A stretch of 64,000 nt of DNA, taken from a virus. Numbering within the stretch: the stretch's first letter is position 1; each line of letters opens with the position of its first letter. The notes beneath the pieces are model-generated. The model did no database searches and was not told where the DNA came from. It saw only the letters and a program-made list of their open reading frames with translations. This document shows positions 30,737 through 39,941 of the stretch, in pieces. The stretch is taken from positions 172,185-236,184 of the IMG/VR virus record IMGVR_UViG_3300030294_000005; one strand, given 5' to 3'. Made by a program: the position numbers and the translations under genes.

Positions 30737-32995
30737 ATGGAAAATAATAGAAGAAAGCAGCAACAACCAAAAAAGAAAAAGTCAAGTATAAATAGATTGG
30801 CAACATCAGTTCAGAATAACATACAGAAATTATATAAAAACACGTATTTTACTGAACCAGAAAATTATAACGATTTAAATAATATAAAAACCAGTATAGA
30901 TACGAATATAGATAATATAATATCTAACAATATGGATTCTGTAGGTATACCCAATATATCAAAATTATATTCTAGAATACAAATGAAAGACGGTAAAGAT
31001 ACTTCTAAAGATGGTACAATGAGAGAGATAGAGACTCTATTTAACGATCCTACTGTAACAGATGGTATCCTTTCAAGTTATGCACAAAATAAGTATATTA
31101 AAGAATTAGATGAGGAGATAGATCTTATATGTAAGTATATGCCACAGTTAGAAGATGCATTAGATGCAAAAAAGGATAATGTATTAGCAGCAGATCATTT
31201 TTCTAAAGATTTTATTAATGTAGAAAATAAAACAAACATAGATCAAGATGTAACATTTTTAGAAAGAATTGATGAGTTGAAAGCAACATATAATCTATTA
31301 GAGCTGTTTGAAACTATATATGATAAGACTGCTCACTATGGTGAACAATTTATATATATTGTTCCATATAAAAAAGTATTAGGAAAGTTAATGGATGCAA
31401 AAGCTGGGCATAGTAATGGAGCAATTATTACAAATGAAACAGCAAGATTAGCTAATAATGGAATAATAAGATCATGTATAGATGGTGTTAATAGAACCAT
31501 AGTTACTGAAGGCGTAAAAGGTGCAGAACCCATAACTCCTACTGAAATAGGCGGAGGTACTGAAGGAAAATTAAATGTTGAATTAAATATTAGTGGAGTA
31601 TTAGAATCTGCAATAAATGAATATAAATCAGTATCTAATATATATAGAAATAAGAATACTAGTAATAGTAAATTATCAAAAACAATAAATGGTGATGATT
31701 TATCATTTGAAGGTTCAGAAGCTTCTGATGGCATAACTACTAGTACTGTTGATGGTGTCGATACTAATAAAGAACGTTCTAAAATAGATGTTCCAGGTTG
31801 TATCATTAAAAAATTAAAAAGAGAAAATGTTGTTCCTCTTTATGTAGATGAGTTATGTCTAGGTTATTATTATTTTGAATATGACCAAGGAGATATATTT
31901 TCTAATAGTGGAACAATGAGTGATCCAATGATGTCTTTAAAATCAGGTAAGTTTGCTGTAAGTCAAGAAGATTCTAAGAAAGATGAAATGATAAAATTTG
32001 TATCATCTAAATTATCTAGTTTTATAGATAGCAAATTTATAAATACAAATCAAGATTTAAGAAAAGAAATATATATGATCTTAAAACATAATGATTTGTT
32101 TAATGTAGATATACAGAATCAATTGAAAGTAACATTCGTTCCTCCAGAAGATATGGTTCATATGTATTTTCAAAAAGAAGAACAAACGCATAGAGGATTA
32201 TCTGATTTAGACAGATCATTACTTCCTGCAAAATTATATACTTCGTTATATGTAACAAATACAATAGGTGTTCTGACTCGTGGGCAAGATAAAAGAGTTT
32301 ACTATGTAAAACAGAATATAGATTCTAATATATCTCAAACACTTCTAAACACTATTAATCAGATAAAGAAATCTAACTTTGGTGCAAGAGAATTATCTAG
32401 TGTAAAGAATATTCTAAATATAACTGGTAGATATAATGATTATGTTATACCAATGGGTCCTACTGGAGACGCACCTATACAATTTGAAGTAATGCAAGGA
32501 CAGAATATAGATACTAAACCAGAACTGATGAATACATTAGAGCAGATGGCTATTAATGGCACTGATGTTCCATATGAATTTATTCAAGCAAGACAGACTG
32601 TTGATTATGCTGTAAGATTGACCATGTCTAATGGTAAATTCTTACGTAAAGTATTTAAAAGACAAGCTGTAGTACAAAAATTCTATAGTAGAATACTTAC
32701 TACAATTTATAATGCAGAATATATGGCTGATGAAGAAATATCTGTTTCATTACCACCACCAGCATTCTTAAATATAACAAATACAAATCAAATGATGCAG
32801 AATACTACTGAGTATGTTGAGAGTATAGTTGAGATGGAAGCTGGAGATGAAGAAGATGATGTAAAAGCAGAATTTAGACAGAAGTTAAAGAGATACTACT
32901 TATCTACTTATTTAGATCTAAAGATTATAGGCGAGATAAAAGAAAAAGCAGTATTAAAAGTAGAAACAAAAAGAAAAAAAGAAGCAACGGCATAA
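30737..32995 (+). CDS. portal protein
   Basis: The region about residues 470-560 (PPEDMVHMYFQKEEQ, then GLSDLDRSLLPAKLYTSL, then IGVLTRGQDKRVYYVK) is the portal core seen in T4 gp20-type proteins: an iHxxy strand, a GxSxLxxA helix and a long helix ending in the R-x-P/D-R-R-V-F/Y strand. The 752-aa length suits jumbo phage portals. It would form the dodecameric ring at one capsid vertex. The N-terminus is basic and the middle (about 215-370) is a low-complexity Ser/Thr/Gly-rich insertion. It is transcribed rightward, opposite to the terminase and tail genes, from its own late-type promoter. Confidence 0.8.
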   Translation: MENNRRKQQQPKKKKSSINRLATSVQNNIQKLYKNTYFTEPENYNDLNNIKTSIDTNIDNIISNNMDSVGIPNISKLYSRIQMKDGKDTSKDGTMREIETLFNDPTVTDGILSSYAQNKYIKELDEEIDLICKYMPQLEDALDAKKDNVLAADHFSKDFINVENKTNIDQDVTFLERIDELKATYNLLELFETIYDKTAHYGEQFIYIVPYKKVLGKLMDAKAGHSNGAIITNETARLANNGIIRSCIDGVNRTIVTEGVKGAEPITPTEIGGGTEGKLNVELNISGVLESAINEYKSVSNIYRNKNTSNSKLSKTINGDDLSFEGSEASDGITTSTVDGVDTNKERSKIDVPGCIIKKLKRENVVPLYVDELCLGYYYFEYDQGDIFSNSGTMSDPMMSLKSGKFAVSQEDSKKDEMIKFVSSKLSSFIDSKFINTNQDLRKEIYMILKHNDLFNVDIQNQLKVTFVPPEDMVHMYFQKEEQTHRGLSDLDRSLLPAKLYTSLYVTNTIGVLTRGQDKRVYYVKQNIDSNISQTLLNTINQIKKSNFGARELSSVKNILNITGRYNDYVIPMGPTGDAPIQFEVMQGQNIDTKPELMNTLEQMAINGTDVPYEFIQARQTVDYAVRLTMSNGKFLRKVFKRQAVVQKFYSRILTTIYNAEYMADEEISVSLPPPAFLNITNTNQMMQNTTEYVESIVEMEAGDEEDDVKAEFRQKLKRYYLSTYLDLKIIGEIKEKAVLKVETKRKKEATA

Positions 32996-33006
32996 ATGAC
33001 AAAATT

Positions 33007-33045
33007 TAGACTATACTCATATGAGTATAGTCTATTTATTTGTTT
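33007..33045. terminator. terminator between converging portal and tail-tube genes
   Basis: Perfect 28-base palindrome 33007-33034 (TAGACTATACTCAT and complement), followed by TTATTTGTTT on the + strand. The minus-strand side is less T-rich. Confidence 0.7.
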
Positions 33046-33841
33046 AAAAATTCTTAGGTAAATTAGCAGTATTCTTTGGCATTGTATATCCAAAGTCAAC
33101 TGATTGTTTAACCAATCTCTTAGACAATGGAGTAGTATCAGTGTTGTTCATATAATCCAAATAAGCTTTTGCTTTTGCATTAACGTCATCACTAACTACT
33201 GGGAAGCAATTGAATTCTGCTGTTACTTCTTTAACTTCAATTGTTCCTTTTTCAGATTCAAATATACTTGTCTCTGCTTTAGTAGGTTGGCAATTAAGTA
33301 ATAGATAAGCTCTTTCTATCTTTGTTACTGAGTTATCAGTAACGAAATATAACATTGTAAATACTTCGTTCTCATAACCAGGCTCTAATGTGCCATCATC
33401 TATTAAACCATGATAAGTTTTTATCTGAGTCCTTGGATCTTTTAATCCTTTTAAATACAATTCATGTAATCTAGTGATTGGAGTAGCTGCTTTTTCAAAG
33501 AATCTCATAGATACTGTGGATGCAGATTGTTCAGTTACTTTTGATATAATATTAAGATTTGATATACCATTAGTTAGTTCAATCGTATCAACAGTTATAT
33601 CCTCTAAGCCATTCAATCCTCTAAATTCATTTTCTAATATATGAACATAATTATTTAATAATGTATTATACCCACTATTAACTACTGCTAGTTTTTCAAG
33701 AAAAACTGGGGTAGCTGCTACTACTAAGAATGAATAGCCAGATTCAAATAAATTATATTCTTTTAAATTACCAAAATCAGTAACTCCTCTCATCAGAGTG
33801 GATGTAGTATAGTCTTTAATAACCGAAAGATCTTGAAACAT
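33044..33841 (-). CDS. putative tail tube protein
   Basis: The gene lies 27 bases downstream of the sheath gene on the same strand, with AAAAGGAGG before its ATG; sheath-then-tube is the normal order in myoviruses. The 265-aa protein is beta-rich, has no signal peptide, and its central part (LHELYLKGLKDPRTQIKTYHG, split) resembles T4 gp19-type tube proteins in layout (a helix followed by a long loop). Late expression from the sheath promoter is expected. Assignment rests mainly on position and size; a different minor tail protein is the alternative. Confidence 0.6.
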   Translation of the reverse strand: MFQDLSVIKDYTTSTLMRGVTDFGNLKEYNLFESGYSFLVVAATPVFLEKLAVVNSGYNTLLNNYVHILENEFRGLNGLEDITVDTIELTNGISNLNIISKVTEQSASTVSMRFFEKAATPITRLHELYLKGLKDPRTQIKTYHGLIDDGTLEPGYENEVFTMLYFVTDNSVTKIERAYLLLNCQPTKAETSIFESEKGTIEVKEVTAEFNCFPVVSDDVNAKAKAYLDYMNNTDTTPLSKRLVKQSVDFGYTMPKNTANLPKNF

Positions 33842-33868
33842 AAATTTTACCTCCTTTTGTTAATTTTT

Positions 33869-35701
33869 TTATTGTATTGCAAATAACTTAAAGTATTCTG
33901 TTTGTACAAAATCTTTAAATGAAACTTCAATTACTGCATAGTATATCTTATTCATTAGCATATCTGGATCTGCAGTATAAGTCATCTTTAAAGTTTTAAA
34001 GTTAGCAGTATATTTATCTAAAACTGTTTGTACATCTCTTCGATAAGTTTCAAGATCATCACCATCTATAAAGCTATATCTAATCTTTGGACATTTTGTT
34101 CTAACAGCTTTTACAACTTCTTGTATAGCTAAGATATTATTAAGAAATGATAATTGAGTAAAGTCATCTTGAGACGTATATAAAGTCTCTATGGTCAATA
34201 TATCATCATAATAAGAAACATAGTTAACTCTATTATCACCTAAAATTTGTTTCTGATTTTCAGCAGGAGTAACTTTAGGGATATAATTTACAGTACCAGC
34301 TATAGCTTCAGGAATTACTGCATTATACAGTTGGCCGGCAAATGGTCTATTTCTACCTAACTTAAAGTGATTTATTAATAATCTTGCAATACTATATCCT
34401 ATTGTAACTGGAATTTGCTTTTTAGTATATGGATCTATGATATCATATGAAACACCATAGGTATGGCAATACTTATTCTTAAATAGATCTTTACTAGTTG
34501 CTAATATATCTTCCATTGTAGTAAGTCCTAATCCTAAATCTCTGAAATAAGATTCATCCTCTCTAAATGCAGTTAAATTTTCAATTGCATGTTTTACATT
34601 TGTAGGATAGTTAGCATCTACAATAGCATCTATTTTATATTTATCAACATCATAAATATCATCAGTATAAGTACCATCGAATACTTCAATTACTTTTGCT
34701 TCCCATTCAGGCTTACCGAAAGGAGCTGTAGCAAATGCACCATTAACACCATTGTCTAATGATATACCATATATATATGATAAATTGAATCCAGTAATAT
34801 CTGTAGGATCTGTATCTATATTAATTAAGTCAGAGAGATCTCTTTCTTTACAAAATATTAAATCAGATGCAGCACAGTAGTCTACAGTATTTCCACTTAT
34901 CAAAGCTACTTTATTAATAAGTAGATTATAATTATCATCAAATGAAATAGCATTGATTTGATTTGAAGTATTAACCATGTTTTGAAGTGATTTATTTACA
35001 CCAAGTTCTATAATATCTGGATTTAATGTAAAAACAATTGACTCCAATACAACATCGTTTTCTAAAACTTCTAATGAATATTTTATATACTTTAGATATT
35101 TGCTATCATCATATAATGGTGAAATTCTAAACTTTTTATTACTAATACCTCTACCATTATCAGCTATAACACCTAAAGGATAAATACCTCCATCAACTAA
35201 TGTATCATCTAATGAACTATTTATAACTGCTGCTGCTGATTGTATAGTCTTAACCCCAGTTACCGATTTGCACTCAAATTTAATATTACATACATCTATC
35301 ATCAATGGTGTATTACCATCGACTAAAGTTGTTTCTACACCAGCAGGTGTTTTATAAAGTAAGTCACCAGCACTGTTTTTCTTTTGAACTGTAACTTTTG
35401 ATAAGTTAGCTACAACAGCAATATTAGCTAATGTTGAATCATCTGCTACTACTCTTTTTACTAATAGTTTTCCACCACCATCTATTATTGAAGCTGCTTG
35501 TAGTAATGGTTGACCATGCCTTGCATAAGATATATTTTCGCCATATAGACTGTAGAAAGCAGGCCCTTCTACTGATCTTAAATCCTCAGGTCCCTTGTCT
35601 GAACTTATTACTGTTAAAAACAATGGTTTTACTGTAGTCTGTGGAGTTATTTCCACTGCCTTTGAATTATCAATTATTTCAAATATAGTTGTAGGAATCA
35701 T
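33869..35701 (-). CDS. contractile tail sheath protein
   Basis: The N-terminus (AVEITPQTTVKPLFLTVISS, then KGPEDLRSVEG and GGGKLLVKRVVADDSTLAN) matches the sheath start, in which a threading motif is followed by a strand-rich domain with an LLVKRV-type signature. The C-terminal part (about 430-600) has the conserved sheath end: NAVIPEAIAGTVNYIPK, NYVSYYDDILTIETLYT, LSFLNNILAIQEVVKAVR and a final beta-hairpin that interlocks neighbouring subunits. Length 610 aa is normal. It proves a contractile tail. Late promoter AACATATGAGTA is at 35752-35763. Confidence 0.85.
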   Translation of the reverse strand: MIPTTIFEIIDNSKAVEITPQTTVKPLFLTVISSDKGPEDLRSVEGPAFYSLYGENISYARHGQPLLQAASIIDGGGKLLVKRVVADDSTLANIAVVANLSKVTVQKKNSAGDLLYKTPAGVETTLVDGNTPLMIDVCNIKFECKSVTGVKTIQSAAAVINSSLDDTLVDGGIYPLGVIADNGRGISNKKFRISPLYDDSKYLKYIKYSLEVLENDVVLESIVFTLNPDIIELGVNKSLQNMVNTSNQINAISFDDNYNLLINKVALISGNTVDYCAASDLIFCKERDLSDLINIDTDPTDITGFNLSYIYGISLDNGVNGAFATAPFGKPEWEAKVIEVFDGTYTDDIYDVDKYKIDAIVDANYPTNVKHAIENLTAFREDESYFRDLGLGLTTMEDILATSKDLFKNKYCHTYGVSYDIIDPYTKKQIPVTIGYSIARLLINHFKLGRNRPFAGQLYNAVIPEAIAGTVNYIPKVTPAENQKQILGDNRVNYVSYYDDILTIETLYTSQDDFTQLSFLNNILAIQEVVKAVRTKCPKIRYSFIDGDDLETYRRDVQTVLDKYTANFKTLKMTYTADPDMLMNKIYYAVIEVSFKDFVQTEYFKLFAIQ

Positions 35702-35751
35702 AAAAATTTACCTCCTTTTTCTAACATTATTTTTTTAATTATGATATGCTT

Positions 35752-35763
35752 TACTCATATGTT
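35752..35763 (-). promoter_or_regulatory. late-type promoter AACA-N6-TA for tail sheath
   Basis: Minus strand reads AACATATGAGTA, 51 bases before the sheath start codon. Confidence 0.6.
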
Positions 35764-35770
35764 ATTTTTC

Positions 35771-36493
35771 TTACTTAGTGAATAACACTTCCAATGGAGA
35801 ATACGTATCGTTTTTGTTTATTATAGCATTGACAACTGCCTCATCCCAATTTTCACTAGTTATAGATGTAAACGGGCTAACCATCTGAGGTACTTGTTTT
35901 ATATTTATTGTAGTATAATTTGTCATATCAGTTATATTTGTATGTCGAAATAATACTTGTTTATTTTTAGGATCTCTACATACTTCTGATACAATCATAC
36001 CAAATTCTTGCATAGTTATTCCATAATTTTCTCCATTCAATGTTATATTTTCTATAAAATATTTATGAAGTTTATCATATGGGATTGTTGTAGGTAATTG
36101 ACCAGTTTTAAATAATCTAAGAAACTGTTCTGCATTTTCTATAGACTGCGGTACTTTTACAGATACTACAACCTTATTATCTTTTTTAAATTTTAATAAT
36201 CTATAATCTTGAACTTCAGAGTATTTCGTTAATTGAAGTTGTTTACCTTTTTCTATAACATATGGACTACATAAAAACATGGTTGGAAAGTTAAATGGTT
36301 TTAATCCAGATGATTTTCCATTCTCATCTAATATAGTATAATCGAATACTCCTAATAAACTTACATATTCTCCTATAACCTCTGCTATATCTTTTTCAAA
36401 ATATATCTCAGGAACATAAAAAACTATTTCTCCAGAATTATTAAATAGTAACGATTCGCCATCTCTTTTTAAAAATTTAGGTATATCATACAT
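35771..36493 (-). CDS. hypothetical virion-type protein, 240 aa
   Basis: Unrecognised. It sits just upstream of the sheath gene with its own late-type promoter (36511-36522) and a GAAAGGAGAG ribosome binding site. The protein is beta-rich at the N-terminus (GEIVFYVPEIYF) and has no membrane span. Location in the late tail block suggests a neck, tail-terminator or tail-assembly role, by position only. Confidence 0.6.
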   Translation of the reverse strand: MYDIPKFLKRDGESLLFNNSGEIVFYVPEIYFEKDIAEVIGEYVSLLGVFDYTILDENGKSSGLKPFNFPTMFLCSPYVIEKGKQLQLTKYSEVQDYRLLKFKKDNKVVVSVKVPQSIENAEQFLRLFKTGQLPTTIPYDKLHKYFIENITLNGENYGITMQEFGMIVSEVCRDPKNKQVLFRHTNITDMTNYTTINIKQVPQMVSPFTSITSENWDEAVVNAIINKNDTYSPLEVLFTK

Positions 36494-36510
36494 ATCAATC
36501 TCTCCTTTCT

Positions 36511-36522
36511 TATTAAATTGTT
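36511..36522 (-). promoter_or_regulatory. late-type promoter AACA-N6-TA
   Basis: Minus strand reads AACAATTTAATA, 17 bases before the 240-aa gene start. Confidence 0.55.
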
Positions 36523-36529
36523 ATAATAT

Positions 36530-36564
36530 AAAAAATATAAGAGTTCAACATACGTTGAACTCTT
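36530..36564 (-). terminator. Rho-independent terminator (leftward)
   Basis: Stem AAGAGTTCAAC (36539-36549) with GTTGAACTCTT (36554-36564), loop ATAC; the A-run to its left reads as T-run on the minus strand. Confidence 0.8.
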
Positions 36565-36569
36565 TTTTA

Positions 36570-36836
36570 TTATAATTTATTAGTTTCTTTTTTTATAAGT
36601 GATGTTGCAAAAATTGTTATAGCACCTATGATTAATGCTGATTGAATAGAATTAATATATAACGATGCTACACAAATTACAGAAAATACAGCTACTTTTA
36701 ATAAACTAATACATGCATGTGCATGATTATTATATACTAATCCAATAAAAGCTATTGCTAAGAATATGATTGAAATAAATAAAGAATATACAAATAGATA
36801 TACCTTTAAAATTGTAAGTATAGCAGTTCCAATCAT
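36570..36836 (-). CDS. small membrane protein, possible holin, 88 aa
   Basis: Three hydrophobic segments (about 4-25, 24-40 and 48-78) with short charged ends, typical of small phage membrane proteins including holins. It lies in the late leftward block, four bases after the preceding gene, and ends at a strong terminator. No clear ribosome binding site is seen, so translation may depend on the upstream gene. Holin is the functional guess that best fits size and late expression, but no lysin lies next to it. Confidence 0.5.
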   Translation of the reverse strand: MIGTAILTILKVYLFVYSLFISIIFLAIAFIGLVYNNHAHACISLLKVAVFSVICVASLYINSIQSALIIGAITIFATSLIKKETNKL

Positions 36837-36840
36837 TATA

Positions 36841-37131
36841 TTATACTATAGGAGTTGTATCTACTATTTTAGATATAGCTCTTATTTTATCTATTTGAAT
36901 TTTTATCACTTTACTACTATATTTATCAGAATTATCTAATACTAATGAGCATCCATCCATATCAATATTTACAATTTTGCATTGTATAGATATTAAAACA
37001 CTATCTTCAACATATGATACATTAATTAAATCTCCTTCTTGAATTGATACTATAGTGCCAGTACCATCTTCATAAGTTATATCTATTTCATCTATTATTT
37101 TAAAATTATTTGTTATGGATAGAATGTTCAT
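36841..37131 (-). CDS. hypothetical protein, 96 aa
   Basis: Start preferred at ATG 37131, nine bases after AAAGAGG; ATG 37137 is also possible. It overlaps the end of the 392-aa gene. The product is beta-rich and acidic (DEIDITYEDGTGTIVSI), like a small beta-barrel. Not recognised; part of the late leftward unit. Confidence 0.55.
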   Translation of the reverse strand: MNILSITNNFKIIDEIDITYEDGTGTIVSIQEGDLINVSYVEDSVLISIQCKIVNIDMDGCSLVLDNSDKYSSKVIKIQIDKIRAISKIVDTTPIV

Positions 37132-38284
37132 ATTCATCAACCTCTTTCATTAATTTTATTGTACTTAATAGATTGTTAAGAATTTCTGCTCCAAAAACAG
37201 ATATATCTAAATCAAGATATTTTAATAATAATATATTTTGTATTGTATAATACATGAATGTATGTTCTCCAACATCATTTGGAGACATGGGCTGACATAC
37301 TTTACAGATAATGATTATGAATTTCTTTATATCATCATCTGATATATTATAATTTTTCACTACTTCAGGAATAGTTTTTTCTATTAGTCTTATATCTTTA
37401 ATCTTAAATTTAGAATCTTCGTATTTAAGATTAAACTCGTTAACAATTCTTTTATATCTAGATAAATCTTTACTAATCTTTCTTCTAATTAATTCATTAT
37501 TATTTAAAGCATCTTTAATAGTTATAAAACTATATGAATCTATGAATGCAGCTGATACTTTTCTAAGAAGATTTGCTTTATCTGGAAATCCACTCTCTTC
37601 TAATTTATCAGCTTTCTTAGGAAGTTCTATTTCCATATTTGATTTTAAATTATCATTATACATTTCAGAAAAGCTAGGTATTTGGAGTTCCTTCTGAAGA
37701 GCTTTCTGTAAATCAACAAATTCTTTATCAACATACATATCTCTTATAAAATGATCTAGTACATTTTTTGCAGTGCTATTAATAGTTGACATATTTGGAC
37801 CATTTAATTCTTTTACTATTAATTGAATCATATTTGGTAATTCATGATAAATATTAAATTTTTCTCCAGCTCTGAATCTTGTAACTATAGTAAATAATTT
37901 ACTAGCATCTTCATCAGATAAACCATATGATTTTAAACTATCAGTACTGTTACCTATATTAGCAGTTTTTTCATCAAATATTGTTTCCGTTAAAGATCTA
38001 CTATATACATCATCTGGTGCAGCAACTCCAGATGCTTTACCTGTTCTAGGATCTATTTCTACATATCTTTCAGATTCAATAACTTTCTTATCTACTACAT
38101 TATAAGGATAAGGCTTGTCCTCTGTATTTTCAGGAATTCCAACATATGACTTTTCAGGAATAGCATCTTCTTTAGATGTAGTGATGATACCATCCAATAT
38201 ATCTGACATGTAACTTCTATTTTCTGCTAAAACCTCCGCTAACTGTTCTAGTTGTTCATCATTTAATATTTCTTTATTATCCAT
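37106..38284 (-). CDS. hypothetical late protein, 392 aa
   Basis: Unrecognised helical, charged protein with no membrane segments. It begins behind AAGGGAGCG and overlaps the following gene by 26 bases. Location between a virion-type gene and the sheath module, downstream of a late promoter, suggests a head or tail assembly protein; tail-assembly chaperone is one option, by position only. Confidence 0.6.
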   Translation of the reverse strand: MDNKEILNDEQLEQLAEVLAENRSYMSDILDGIITTSKEDAIPEKSYVGIPENTEDKPYPYNVVDKKVIESERYVEIDPRTGKASGVAAPDDVYSRSLTETIFDEKTANIGNSTDSLKSYGLSDEDASKLFTIVTRFRAGEKFNIYHELPNMIQLIVKELNGPNMSTINSTAKNVLDHFIRDMYVDKEFVDLQKALQKELQIPSFSEMYNDNLKSNMEIELPKKADKLEESGFPDKANLLRKVSAAFIDSYSFITIKDALNNNELIRRKISKDLSRYKRIVNEFNLKYEDSKFKIKDIRLIEKTIPEVVKNYNISDDDIKKFIIIICKVCQPMSPNDVGEHTFMYYTIQNILLLKYLDLDISVFGAEILNNLLSTIKLMKEVDEYEHSIHNK

Positions 38285-38297
38285 TTTAATCGCTCCC

Positions 38298-39071
38298 TTA
38301 TTTTACGTTTGATATATCTATATCTTCATCTATAGATAAACTTTGAATTTGTAATCTGATATTAGTTAATAATGTTGGTCTTAATTGTCCTTGAATCAAT
38401 GGACCATAAGTATATCTAAAGAAATCATTTATTGGAACACATATATCATTTAAATACTTTATAATATTCTTATCTTGATATATCATAGATAATATATTAT
38501 AGAATGGAATATCGAATACACAAATATTAGCAATTACATAATCTATATTAGCGTTTATAATAGCTAATTTAGAATTCTTATATAATTTTTTAGAATAGAT
38601 TGTACTGCTATCTTTATTCTTTTTATAATCAGCAAGATGTAATGATTCATATAAACTATTTTTTTCTTTTACTATATAATTAGAAAAGAATGTTACAAGA
38701 TTATTAGAAAAATTAGATACTAGAAAATCATATAAATAATATGCAGCAGAATATGGATCTGTTATATTATTACCATTTATTGATACTCCACAATCATTTG
38801 CTAATATTGATAATATTTGGTTATATGTTTCTAGTCTTACAGCTTCTATCTGTACACTATTTTCAGGAAAGGTAGCTTTTGCTTGTTTAAATCTAGCTTC
38901 AAATGATGCTGGTATATTTACCATAGTAGTTGTAAAAAATCCACATCTACTGTTAATATTATCTTTTATTATATCGAATATAAAATCAGAATTAAAATGA
39001 GATAATATATCTGATACTTCACCCTCAAGTCCTATATTATATGAATTTAGATTTGCTGTCATTATTCCCAT
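38298..39071 (-). CDS. hypothetical late protein, 257 aa
   Basis: Start set at ATG 39071, about ten bases after AAGGGG; the frame extends four codons further to a GTG. It is mainly helical with several Tyr/Asn-rich segments, not recognised. A late-type promoter lies about 100 bases upstream (39171-39182), leaving an unusually long leader with an inverted repeat. Confidence 0.6.
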   Translation of the reverse strand: MGIMTANLNSYNIGLEGEVSDILSHFNSDFIFDIIKDNINSRCGFFTTTMVNIPASFEARFKQAKATFPENSVQIEAVRLETYNQILSILANDCGVSINGNNITDPYSAAYYLYDFLVSNFSNNLVTFFSNYIVKEKNSLYESLHLADYKKNKDSSTIYSKKLYKNSKLAIINANIDYVIANICVFDIPFYNILSMIYQDKNIIKYLNDICVPINDFFRYTYGPLIQGQLRPTLLTNIRLQIQSLSIDEDIDISNVK

Positions 39072-39104
39072 AATTAAAATCACCCCTTATAATTTTTTAT
39101 TAAA

Positions 39105-39125
39105 ATCTTATATTATATATAAGAT
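39105..39125 (-). repeat. inverted repeat in the leader of the 257-aa gene
   Basis: ATCTTATAT and ATATAAGAT around a three-base centre, between promoter and ribosome binding site. Possibly a leader hairpin; A+T-only, so it may be chance. Confidence 0.3.
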
Positions 39126-39170
39126 ATTATATTTTTAAAATATTAATGAATTAATACCCTCCCTTTATAT

Positions 39171-39182
39171 TATTCTTGTGTT
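39171..39182 (-). promoter_or_regulatory. late-type promoter AACA-N6-TA
   Basis: Minus strand reads AACACAAGAATA, right after the terminator of the upstream fibre genes, ahead of the 257-aa gene. Confidence 0.55.
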
Positions 39183-39189
39183 ATGTATG

Positions 39190-39226
39190 ATATAAAAAAC
39201 TATTATAGGGGTTACCCTATAATAGT
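39190..39226 (-). terminator. Rho-independent terminator (leftward)
   Basis: Stem ACTATTATAGGG (39199-39210) with CCCTATAATAGT (39215-39226), loop GTTA; A-run on its left is the minus-strand T-run. Confidence 0.85.
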
Positions 39227-39231
39227 ATTGA

Positions 39232-39924
39232 TTATTTAGTTTTATATCTTTTTATTTGAAAATTACTATACAGTTTATCTATTGGTTTAAATGTTTCAGT
39301 TCCTATAGTAACTGATGTAATCAAATCTGTAACATTTGTAAATCCATACAATTCTATATCAGCTTTATTAGGTACAGTTCCACCAGATAGTACCAATGGG
39401 ATATATACTTTATTAGTCGCATCATAATAAGTTGATTTAATAGAATAGTAGCTATTAGATTGTTTTATTAAAAAGTATCCATTATTATATGGTTTTAAAG
39501 TTCCATTACTATATATATCAATACAATCAAAAAATAAAAATCCAGCACTTGTACCAGCATGTTTAATACTTACATTATGTTGACCAGATGTTAATACTGG
39601 ACTTTCATAATAACAAACATGTCCGCCTATATAGGCATTAGGTGCTGATGCATTATATAATATACTGTCAATAGTTATATTTAAATTCTGATTTCTACCA
39701 TCTATATAACATTGATTTAGAAGTCTGAATTGGCTTCCTATAAAATTAAATTTTACATATGAATCTAAAGTGGATGTAACTGTACTTATATAATTTCCAT
39801 TTAAAAAATTTGTAGTATCTCCATTTGATCCAGCTACCATATTAATATATGAGATATTAGCATCAGTATTATCATATCTTAACCAACTAGTTGGTACACT
39901 TGCATAATTAGTTCCTACTGGCAT
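39232..39924 (-). CDS. putative adhesin/tail fibre protein with beta-sandwich and shared C-terminal domain
   Basis: The first about 140 residues look like a jelly-roll carbohydrate-binding domain (SWLRYDNTDANI, then YVKFNFIGSQFRLLNQCY, then GGHVCYYESPVLTSGQHNVS). The last about 75 residues (YYSIKSTYYDATNKVYIPL to NFQIKRYKTK) are nearly the same as the C-terminal domain of the RCC1-like protein in the next gene, including NKADIELYGF and TIGTETFKPIDK. Such a shared end is probably an attachment or chaperone-like domain joining interchangeable binding heads to the virion. Ribosome binding site GGTGGGTG. It lies downstream of and co-transcribed with the RCC1-like gene. Confidence 0.6.
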   Translation of the reverse strand: MPVGTNYASVPTSWLRYDNTDANISYINMVAGSNGDTTNFLNGNYISTVTSTLDSYVKFNFIGSQFRLLNQCYIDGRNQNLNITIDSILYNASAPNAYIGGHVCYYESPVLTSGQHNVSIKHAGTSAGFLFFDCIDIYSNGTLKPYNNGYFLIKQSNSYYSIKSTYYDATNKVYIPLVLSGGTVPNKADIELYGFTNVTDLITSVTIGTETFKPIDKLYSNFQIKRYKTK

Positions 39925-39941
39925 TTATATCACCCACCATA

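Noticed and set aside
33104-33301. Open frame on the plus strand opposite the tail-tube gene
   Set aside because: Shadow of the minus-strand gene; no ribosome binding site and low-complexity product.
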